The notes under the pieces are model-generated. The model searched no databases and was not told where the DNA came from. It saw nothing but the letters and a program-made list of their open reading frames with translations. The position numbers and the translations under genes were made by a program. From positions 1-9,708 of the forward strand of contig JAEWLD010000127.1 in the NCBI GenBank assembly GCA_023393485.1: a stretch of DNA of 9,708 nucleotides, read 5' to 3'. Below are positions 1-5,396 of the stretch, one piece after another (the first letter of the stretch is position 1; each line of letters opens with the position of its first letter). The DNA is from Bacteroidota bacterium (GTDB lineage: Bacteria > Bacteroidota > Bacteroidia > Flavobacteriales > Flavobacteriaceae).

Positions 1-508
1 TTTCGCCAGCATACACTTTGAAGCCCTGGTTTGCCAAATTGTAGATATAATCTTTATCGCCGGTCAGAAAATGCCAGTTCGACGATTTGACGCCAAGCAT
101 TTCGGCGTGCTCTTTCAGCACTTTTGGCGTATCGTATTCGGGATTGATAGTGATTGAAGCGATGCCGAAATTCGGATTGCCAAAAAACGCCTTTTCAATT
201 TCAAGCATGTTGGCATTCATTTTTGGACAAATCGTCGGGCAGGTCGAAAAGAAAAATTCGGCAACGTAGACTTTGCCCAAATAATCTTTGTTGGTGATCG
301 TTTTCCCGTTTTGGTCGGTCAGTTTGAACTGGGGCGCCGGACCGACTTTGTACAGCGAAGTTTCAGTCTTTCCGCTTCCCTGGATCGCATCGAGGCGCTC
401 GCCTTTTACGACGTCATTATTTTGGCATCGCTCAACGATTTTTGGAACGAAGATAATCCCGAAAATCAGGATGATGAACGAAATGCCGATGTATGATTTA
501 TTTTTCAT
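1..508 (-). CDS. SCO1/SenC family copper chaperone (partial, C-terminus cut by the window edge)
   Basis: This is a thioredoxin-fold protein of the SCO family, which delivers copper to, or reduces, the CuA site of cytochrome c oxidase subunit II. I translated 169 residues from an ATG at 508-506, and the frame runs off the window without a stop. Residues about 7-21 form a single hydrophobic N-terminal membrane anchor. A periplasmic domain follows with the hallmark CPTIC motif (Cys90 and Cys94, the CxxxC copper/redox pair) after a beta-strand ending EFFFST. The conserved copper-binding histidine of the family would lie downstream, outside the window. The start overlaps the end of the preceding gene by 11 bases (498-508), which suggests coupled translation in one operon. 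The position next to oxidase subunit genes fits a role in oxidase assembly. The family call is firm; whether it acts as a copper carrier or a thiol reductase cannot be read from the sequence. Confidence 0.93.
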   Translation of the reverse strand, partial: MKNKSYIGISFIILIFGIIFVPKIVERCQNNDVVKGERLDAIQGSGKTETSLYKVGPAPQFKLTDQNGKTITNKDYLGKVYVAEFFFSTCPTICPKMNANMLEIEKAFFGNPNFGIASITINPEYDTPKVLKEHAEMLGVKSSNWHFLTGDKDYIYNLANQGFKVYAGE

Positions 509-1148
509 TGTCAAGCTGTTTGGAAGCGTTGTGGTTTTTCCTCAGCGCCGCTTTGTATTCATACAGCAACACTTTGAAATCGTCGAGCATTTTATTGCTG
601 AGTTCCGATGGATGGAACATATCATAACCTTCTTTGTATTCGTCGCCTTTGCGCCCGCGCAAGTTGCGGTTTTTGTCGAGCAGGTAAATGTTTGACGTTC
701 CGGCGTCGGCGTTGAGCTTGCCCTTAAGTTTTAGCGAAGCATAATAGTTTTCGATTTCCGCCGGCGGTGCGAACACGAATCGAAGCGATTTGGTATCGGC
801 AAATGTGTTGAACTGGTCAACGATATGTTGGGCGTCTTTTTCGGTACCTGTCGGGCAAATGAAAACAAACTGCAAATCGTCGAACCCGTGATAGCGTTCG
901 TAGACTTTCTGCCCGAGATTGAAGAGGTTTCCGCGATTCTTTAAAAGGTCTTTCCCACCAAAACCAAGCACTGTGATTTTTCCGCCAAGCTGAACCTTAT
1001 CGCCGGTAAGCGACGGCCAATCGGGAAGTTCCGTCACGTCCGGCCTGAGAACGGGCAGCTTCGTGAAATTGTTGATGCCCGATGCAAAAAACAAGTACGC
1101 CACGATCGGCAGGATAAAAAGCACGAAAAGCACGATTTTTTTCTTCAT
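498..1148 (-). CDS. Membrane-anchored SCO/thioredoxin-like protein lacking the CxxxC pair
   Basis: This gene encodes 216 residues. Residues 4-23 are a hydrophobic N-terminal anchor or signal, followed by a soluble extracytoplasmic domain. I do not recognise a named family. From GK at residues 56-57 the sequence can be lined up without gaps for about 45 residues with the adjacent SCO protein (its GK at 78-79): beta-strand, helix, beta-strand. Where SCO has Cys90 and Cys94, this protein has Leu68 and Arg72. A later segment, TSNIYLLDKNRNLRGR (151-166), resembles the SCO strand just after the copper histidine, but no His precedes it. Its only cysteine is Cys98. The start at 1148 is preferred over an in-frame ATG at 1226, because the longer form would translate the terminator at 1178-1209. 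The gene lies between the subunit IV and SCO genes, so an oxidase-assembly role is likely but inferred. That the ORF is real is well supported; the fold assignment is moderate. Confidence 0.85.
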   Translation of the reverse strand: MKKKIVLFVLFILPIVAYLFFASGINNFTKLPVLRPDVTELPDWPSLTGDKVQLGGKITVLGFGGKDLLKNRGNLFNLGQKVYERYHGFDDLQFVFICPTGTEKDAQHIVDQFNTFADTKSLRFVFAPPAEIENYYASLKLKGKLNADAGTSNIYLLDKNRNLRGRKGDEYKEGYDMFHPSELSNKMLDDFKVLLYEYKAALRKNHNASKQLDNEK

Positions 1149-1170
1149 CAGTGGCGTTTTTTTTCGATTG

Positions 1171-1178
1171 CAAAAATA
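1171..1178 (-). promoter_or_regulatory. Putative Bacteroidota -7 element for the SCO-like/SCO unit
   Basis: The minus strand reads TATTTTTG, an exact match to the Bacteroidota -7 consensus TAnnTTTG, 22 bases upstream of the start codon at 1148. It directly follows the U-tract of the terminator at 1178-1209. I find no good -33 TTTG at the usual 19-base spacing, so this is a plausible but incomplete promoter. Confidence 0.4.
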
Positions 1179-1209
1179 AAAAAAGACGGTGTGAAAACCG
1201 TCCTTTTTA
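1178..1209 (-). terminator. Rho-independent terminator after the subunit IV gene
   Basis: On the minus strand a perfect GACGGT/ACCGTC stem closes a 6-base loop (TTTCAC). The stem is extended by a G·U pair and A-T pairs and is followed by a run of seven T. It starts 27 bases after the stop of the subunit IV gene (1236) and ends the ctaB-to-subunit-IV unit. It also rules out the longer start of the next gene. Confidence 0.85.
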
Positions 1210-1235
1210 TGAATTAATATTACCAATATTGCCCA

Positions 1236-1586
1236 TTAGAAATTCCACTTGATGGTAGAAGTCCTAAATACTTCGTAAATATAATCGGCCTCAACCAAGA
1301 GGATGAAAATCAAATATAAAACAAGAAAGATGACCGCCGATACCACTGCCCAACGCAAACTGGCGCGTTCGCCTTCCATGTGCATGAAAGCCCAGACAAT
1401 GTAGTAAGCCTTGACGATCGTCAGAATGATGAATATCCAGTTAAGCAGGTTCATGCTCAACATTGTGTGTGTATGGAGAAGATCGGGCTTTGTGATACCG
1501 AGTGCCACCTCGACCGTTGTGATGACCGACAGGTAAGCAAAAACAATCCAGATTCTCTTTGTATGCGATTCGTTTGCGTGTGCCAT
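1236..1586 (-). CDS. Cytochrome c oxidase subunit IV / CyoD-like family protein
   Basis: This small integral membrane protein has 116 residues and three hydrophobic segments (about 12-31, 46-68 and 76-99), the layout of the prokaryotic subunit IV (CyoD/COX4_pro) family. That family is a non-catalytic subunit that stabilises heme-copper oxidases. The segment KAYYIVWAFMHMEGE (59-73) matches the family's typical K-A-x(4)-Y-F-M-H signature at the end of the second helix. The N-terminus (MAHANESHTKRIW) is hydrophilic with two His, as is common in these subunits. It starts 24 bases after the second subunit III gene and is followed by a strong terminator, so it is the last gene of the oxidase unit. 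The family is short and divergent, so the call rests on topology, the K...FMH motif and the neighbours together. Confidence 0.88.
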   Translation of the reverse strand: MAHANESHTKRIWIVFAYLSVITTVEVALGITKPDLLHTHTMLSMNLLNWIFIILTIVKAYYIVWAFMHMEGERASLRWAVVSAVIFLVLYLIFILLVEADYIYEVFRTSTIKWNF

Positions 1587-1610
1587 GATATATCTTTTTG
1601 CTTTTTGGAA

Positions 1611-2633
1611 TTAGACGAGGTAGAAGAATGTAAATACGAATACCCAAACCAAGTCAACGAAGTGCCAGTACAAACCGACTTTCTCTACCATTTCATATGA
1701 TCTGCGCTTTTCATAAGTACCTAACACAACATTGATGAAAATCAGGATGTTGATCATGACGCCTGAGAATACGTGGAAACCGTGGAAACCTGTGATAAAG
1801 AAAAAGAAGTCCGCGAATAGCTTGCTTCCGTACTCATTGCGCTTGAGGTTTGCACCTTCTACGACATAATGTGCGTTGGCGAGCATTTTTTCTGATTCGG
1901 CGCGCGTCAACACTTCTTTGTGTTTGACCTTTTGCATGCCTGGCTCCAGCCTTTTGTCAACCAAATCTTCTTTTGTTCCCTGGTAAATCCTTTCGGTACG
2001 GATAAGCAAATCAGGGTGAGCAGCAAAACCTGCCTGAACCGCAGCAACCGATACGCTCGGCAATGATGATTCGTCCATGAACCATTTGCCTTTGCTGCGC
2101 GTCAGTTCTTGGCGATCTTCGGTAAGATGTGCAGCGAATTCACCAATCGCAACACGTTTTCCGGTTTTATCTACGAACTGGAGCAAACTTCCGCCCTTGG
2201 TTTCGATCGCGCCATACTGGCCCTGGATAAAATTCTTCCATTCCCAAGCTTGCGAACCAACGAAAATCAAACCTCCCAAAATGGTCAGCAACATGTATAT
2301 CGCGACTTTGTTCTGCTTCATCTGGTGACCGGCGTCTACCGCCAATACCATCGTAACCGAGGAAAAGATGAGGATAAACGTCATAAACGCCACATAATAC
2401 ATCGGGGCGTCTACGCCGTGCATGAATGGAAAGTGCGTAAACACTTCGTCGGGCAACGGCCACGTTTCGATAAATTTAAATCTCGAGAAACCATAAGCAG
2501 CGAGAAATCCCGAAAAAGTCAAGGCATCCGACACGATGAAAAACCACATCATCAATTTGCCGTAGCTGGCGCCCATCGGCTCATTGCCTGCGCCCCATTC
2601 TTTTTCTTCCGCATTTACGATTGTTGCTTCCAT
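1611..2633 (-). CDS. Heme-copper oxidase subunit III, long form with a hydrophilic insertion
   Basis: This protein of 340 residues belongs to the COX3 family, the core but non-redox subunit III of cytochrome c or quinol oxidases. Hydrophobic segments lie at about 26-47, 79-100, 110-129, 273-305 and 321-340. Family marks include QAWEW (128-132) at the end of the third segment, TGFHGFHVFSG (281-291) and LYWHFVDLVWVFVF (321-334). Between about residues 140 and 268 is a hydrophilic stretch that is absent from the short subunit III encoded just upstream (2700-3305) and from ordinary bacterial COX3. It is rich in K, E, R and Q. The reading frame is open through it and both flanks match COX3, so it is an insertion and not a frameshift. 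The gene probably has its own promoter at 2660-2692 in addition to read-through from ctaB. Long subunit III forms are, as I recall, usual in Flavobacteriia; the function of the insertion is unknown to me. Confidence 0.93.
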   Translation of the reverse strand: MEATIVNAEEKEWGAGNEPMGASYGKLMMWFFIVSDALTFSGFLAAYGFSRFKFIETWPLPDEVFTHFPFMHGVDAPMYYVAFMTFILIFSSVTMVLAVDAGHQMKQNKVAIYMLLTILGGLIFVGSQAWEWKNFIQGQYGAIETKGGSLLQFVDKTGKRVAIGEFAAHLTEDRQELTRSKGKWFMDESSLPSVSVAAVQAGFAAHPDLLIRTERIYQGTKEDLVDKRLEPGMQKVKHKEVLTRAESEKMLANAHYVVEGANLKRNEYGSKLFADFFFFITGFHGFHVFSGVMINILIFINVVLGTYEKRRSYEMVEKVGLYWHFVDLVWVFVFTFFYLV

Positions 2634-2659
2634 AAAAAAGTTAGTCTGTTAAAAGTTTC

Positions 2660-2692
2660 CAAATTTACGTTTTTTTCCCAAACACTTCCAAA
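2660..2692 (-). promoter_or_regulatory. Putative internal promoter for the long subunit III gene
   Basis: The minus strand carries TAAATTTG (2667-2660), an exact TAnnTTTG -7 element, with TTTG at 2692-2689 as a -33 element, 21 bases upstream. The spacing is 2 bases longer than the 19-base optimum. The -7 element ends 26 bases before the start codon at 2633. It fits a second entry point inside the oxidase unit. Confidence 0.5.
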
Positions 2693-2699
2693 CTTTGTT

Positions 2700-3305
2700 T
2701 TACTTGAAGAAATATAAAAACAAAAACAAATAAATCCACAAAAAGTCAAGAAAGTGCCAGTACATTGCACCGAGTTCTATTCCAAGGGTTTGGCTTGAGT
2801 TGTATTTTTGTTTAAAATGATTATAAATTATAATCAGCAGCGAAATCACGCCGCCCGCAAGGTGCGCCAAGTGTGCCACCACGATGATCCAGATAAACGA
2901 AACCGTAATTGCGCCCGTTCCTCCAACCGGATGCAGGTCTTTGGCGAGCATCGCATTGAATCCCTGGATCTGGAAATACGCAAACAGTCCGCCGAGTGCG
3001 AGCGTGGCCAGCAAAAGTCCTGTCACAACATCGCGCTGGTCTCGCTTGATGGCGCGTTTGGCCAGAAAAAAGGTAATGCTGCAGCAGATGATCACTGCTG
3101 TGCTGATGAAAAATTCGGTCGGCATCACAAAATCCTTCATCCAGTCGGCCCGTGATTTACTGACAACCCATGCACTGGTCAGGCCGGCAAACATCATTGT
3201 CATCGAAACCATCGCGAAACCGAGAATAAGCTTATACGATCGGGCAGTCCGCGCTTTGTGTTCTTCTTCGGTCATCTGGGGCGCTTTCGCTTTCATTGCA
3301 ATCAT
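2700..3305 (-). CDS. Heme-copper oxidase subunit III (short form)
   Basis: This is a COX3-family membrane protein of 201 residues with five hydrophobic segments (about 25-48, 63-83, 94-113, 133-161 and 180-200), the usual five-helix form of bacterial subunit III (CtaE/CyoC-like). The segment VAHLAHLAGGV (143-153) is the H-x2-H-x3-G motif of the family, and GAMYWHFLDFLWIYLF (179-194) is its C-terminal helix signature. The ATG at 3305 overlaps the ctaB stop as ATGA (4 bases), which indicates translational coupling. A second in-frame ATG at 3296 is an alternative start that would drop three residues. Having two subunit III genes side by side is a known arrangement in Bacteroidota, as far as I recall; which one sits in which oxidase form cannot be told from the sequence. 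Confidence 0.94.
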   Translation of the reverse strand: MIAMKAKAPQMTEEEHKARTARSYKLILGFAMVSMTMMFAGLTSAWVVSKSRADWMKDFVMPTEFFISTAVIICCSITFFLAKRAIKRDQRDVVTGLLLATLALGGLFAYFQIQGFNAMLAKDLHPVGGTGAITVSFIWIIVVAHLAHLAGGVISLLIIIYNHFKQKYNSSQTLGIELGAMYWHFLDFLWIYLFLFLYFFK

Positions 3306-4216
3306 CTTAAAAATTTATCGGTTATATAAACAAGCTGAAGCAGCGAAATATATGAAACGCTCACCAACATGAGTCGTTTTGCCGCTTTAGCCGAACGTTC
3401 GTTGTATAATTTTACCGCATGGAACAACATCCACAATCCGAGCACAAACACGACGGCGGCAGCAACCGGCGTCAAAAATAATTGCCCGGTATAACCCAAA
3501 GCCGGCAACAATGAGGCGACGATGAGCCAGATTGTGTAAAGCATGGTCTGCATGGCGGTTGATTTGTCCCTTTTTCCTGTCGGCAGCATAAAGAAACCCG
3601 CTTTTTCGTAATCTTCATACAAGAACCAGCCGATTGCCCAAAAGTGCGGAAACTGCCAGAAAAACTGGATCAGGAACAATGTTCCGGCCTCGATGCCAAA
3701 CTCACCGGTGGCGGCAACCCAGCCAAGCATGAACGGAATCGCACCCGGGAAAGCACCGACAAATACCGACAGCGGCGTCACGGTTTTTAGCGGCGTATAA
3801 ACACTTGTATAGAGAAAAATCGAAATCGCACCGAACATCGCTGTCTTGGGATTGATCATGTAGAGGAAAATCAATCCGATGATCGTCAGCAGACTGGCAA
3901 TGAACAAAGCCGCGTTCGGCGTCATCCGACCCGCCGGAACCGGACGGTTTTTGGTGCGGTTCATTTTGGCGTCGAGCTCTTTTTCAATAACCTGGTTAAA
4001 GGCGTTCGATGCGCCAACCATGCAATAGCCGCCAACCATCAAAAGCGCAAAAACCGACCATTGAAACGGATGTTCTTTGCCAAATCCGAGCAAGTAACCT
4101 GCTATGGATGAAAACAATACACTGACCGCCAATCCTGCTTTGGTGATTTCCTTGAAGTCGGTAAACGCAGCCTTGAGCGAAAATGATTTTTGAGCGGTTT
4201 CCAATGCGGAATTCAT
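3302..4216 (-). CDS. ctaB: Protoheme IX farnesyltransferase (heme O synthase)
   Basis: This UbiA-superfamily membrane enzyme (304 residues) attaches a farnesyl group to the 2-vinyl group of heme B. The product, heme O, is the precursor of heme A for aa3-type oxidases. Most of the chain is hydrophobic, with multiple membrane helices. The first prenyl-diphosphate/Mg site is NQVIEKELDAKMNRTKNRP (74-92), matching the CyoE/COX10 pattern N-x3-(D/E)-x3-D-x2-M-x-RT-x-NRP. The second acidic region is YEDYEKAGFFMLP (200-212). The start at 4216 (MNSALETAQ) is preferred over an in-frame ATG at 4264, because the promoter at 4235-4265 would lie inside the longer form. It is the first gene of the oxidase unit and overlaps the next gene by 4 bases. 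The first acidic residue of the motif is Glu, where E. coli CyoE has Asp; mitochondrial COX10 also has Glu there. Confidence 0.95.
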   Translation of the reverse strand: MNSALETAQKSFSLKAAFTDFKEITKAGLAVSVLFSSIAGYLLGFGKEHPFQWSVFALLMVGGYCMVGASNAFNQVIEKELDAKMNRTKNRPVPAGRMTPNAALFIASLLTIIGLIFLYMINPKTAMFGAISIFLYTSVYTPLKTVTPLSVFVGAFPGAIPFMLGWVAATGEFGIEAGTLFLIQFFWQFPHFWAIGWFLYEDYEKAGFFMLPTGKRDKSTAMQTMLYTIWLIVASLLPALGYTGQLFLTPVAAAVVFVLGLWMLFHAVKLYNERSAKAAKRLMLVSVSYISLLQLVYITDKFLR

Positions 4217-4234
4217 TAGGGGTAAAAACTGGCG

Positions 4235-4265
4235 CAAAGATAGCGCACAGTTGGAAAGTGGCAAA
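4235..4265 (-). promoter_or_regulatory. Bacteroidota-type promoter of the ctaB-oxidase unit
   Basis: The minus strand has TTTG (4265-4262), exactly 19 bases, then TATCTTTG (4242-4235). This is a complete match to the Bacteroidota consensus TTTG-N19-TAnnTTTG. The -7 element ends 18 bases before the ATG at 4216, giving a 5' leader of only about 10-15 bases. It is the best promoter in the window and fixes the ctaB start. Confidence 0.75.
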
Positions 4266-4313
4266 GGATAAAAGTCACAAAATTTAGGACTTTGTGTTGT
4301 GGAGTGCGTGGTT

Positions 4314-4348
4314 TAAACCCCAAAGGTTTTGAAAACCTTTGGGGTTTA
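4314..4348. repeat. 35-base perfect palindrome downstream of the glycosyltransferase gene (likely terminator hairpin)
   Basis: Two perfectly complementary 17-base arms flank a single central base at 4331; the core of each arm is AAACCCCAAAGG / CCTTTGGGGTTT. It sits 41 bases past the stop of the glycosyltransferase gene (4389) and upstream of the ctaB promoter, so it separates two units transcribed in the same direction. A transcript would form a very stable hairpin. No long U-tract follows on the minus strand (the bases after the stem are AACC), so it could end transcription imperfectly, protect the 3' end of the mRNA, or be one copy of a dispersed palindromic repeat. Confidence 0.7.
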
Positions 4349-4388
4349 CCCAACTAAAACCTATTCCAACCCCAAAAATTACAAACCC

Positions 4389-5396
4389 TCACGACAACGC
4401 CTTCTCAAAAATCTGCGCAACAGTCTTTTCAGGCAACAACCAGCGGTCAAAATATTGACGGGCATTGGTTTCAAGCGTTTGTTTCAGATTTTCGTCAGAC
4501 TGCAACTGTTCTATTGCACGCCGGATGTCTTCCTGCGAACCATCGGTTATTAATACATGCCGGCCGTTTTCAAAATCTTCGGGCAATTCGCGCGTAATTG
4601 GCGTGGTGATGATTGCTTTGCCCATCGCAAGATATTCGCCGAGTTTCCAACCGTGGCAGAGTCCGACGGCAGGCGTATTGAAAACCGCAAGTGATTTTTT
4701 GGTTTTTTCCACATAGCTGTCAAAATCTTCTCGCGACGTCATTGTCAAGTCGTCGAAACCGGGTATGTCATTGCGCGTACGCGGTGAAAATCCGCCTTCA
4801 AACCGAATTGCGGAAACATTTTTACAAGCTTTAATGAAATTTGCGCGAAATTGATTCGTCACCGGCTCGGTCTTCCAAAGCGACGACGCAAAGAAAATCC
4901 AATCATTTTCAGATTGATGTCGGTTTTTGTATCGCTCAACTTTGTAACGCTTGTATTGCGCCCTATAATCAGATAAAAATTGCTTGGGGTTCCGGATGCG
5001 TTTGCGCGCTTTTAAAAAGTTCGTCAAACCGTACCAGACAGTTTCAATTTTCGAAAAAACATTGATTCCGAAAGTCGGCCCGATAGAAAAAAGTTTATCG
5101 TGTTTTTCGAGGTCGCCGAATGCGATGTTGATTTTCGCATAATGGTCACACCAGTCATAGGCTTCGCGGTTGACGTCACAGATGTCGCCAAAATCGATGA
5201 TCAGTTTTACTTGCTTTTGTCGGTGGCGCAACACCACGGGCAAATACAGGCCATTGTATTTGAAAATGCCGAAATCTGCCGATCGATACAAAATCGCGCG
5301 CTTGCCGTACAACCTTCGGATGCCTTCCAAATAATACGACGCGTAATAAACGTTACTCGACGGATCGACGTAAATTTTCAATTTTTCATTGCCCAT
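4389..5396 (-). CDS. Glycosyltransferase-like protein (GT-B fold, GT1/GT4-like C-terminal half)
   Basis: This soluble protein of 335 residues has no signal peptide and no membrane helix. The C-terminal half (about 235-335) looks like a GT-B sugar-nucleotide-binding domain: GWKLGEYLAMGKAIITTP (249-266), with Glu254 in the position of the usual donor-contacting glutamate. It is followed by GRHVLITDGSQEDIRRAIEQL (278-298, as in the G-x-N/H-x-V-x(6)-D/E stretch of GT4 enzymes) and a C-terminal helix ending in YFDRWLLPEKTVAQIF. The N-terminal half (Tyr/Lys/Arg-rich, about 130-160 very basic) is not one I recognise. The ATG at 5396 overlaps the stop of the RemB-like gene in TGATG; a TTG at 5399 is a possible earlier start. 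The coupling to an outer-membrane protein with a Wzi-like barrel suggests cell-surface polysaccharide or glycoprotein work, but the substrate is unknown. Confidence 0.8.
   Translation of the reverse strand: MGNEKLKIYVDPSSNVYYASYYLEGIRRLYGKRAILYRSADFGIFKYNGLYLPVVLRHRQKQVKLIIDFGDICDVNREAYDWCDHYAKINIAFGDLEKHDKLFSIGPTFGINVFSKIETVWYGLTNFLKARKRIRNPKQFLSDYRAQYKRYKVERYKNRHQSENDWIFFASSLWKTEPVTNQFRANFIKACKNVSAIRFEGGFSPRTRNDIPGFDDLTMTSREDFDSYVEKTKKSLAVFNTPAVGLCHGWKLGEYLAMGKAIITTPITRELPEDFENGRHVLITDGSQEDIRRAIEQLQSDENLKQTLETNARQYFDRWLLPEKTVAQIFEKALS

Noticed and set aside
288..695. Plus-strand open frames opposite the SCO and SCO-like genes
   Set aside because: They span the junction of two real minus-strand genes and have no family resemblance.
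1149..1226. N-terminal extension of the SCO-like protein to an ATG at 1226
   Set aside because: The extension would translate the terminator hairpin (HKKDGFHTVFFYF) and would bury the N-terminal membrane anchor.
1211..1230. AATATT...AATATT repeat after the subunit IV stop
   Set aside because: It is a short AT-only self-complementary word, easily explained by chance; the real terminator is next to it at 1178-1209.
2109..2717. A 202-codon plus-strand open frame opposite the long subunit III gene
   Set aside because: It is antisense to a clearly conserved COX3 gene, its product is rich in His/Arg/Lys and Phe with no recognisable domain, and it has no promoter. It is a shadow of the real gene's codon use.
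4217..4264. N-terminal extension of ctaB to an ATG at 4264
   Set aside because: The region contains the promoter at 4235-4265, and the extra residues have no match to heme O synthases.
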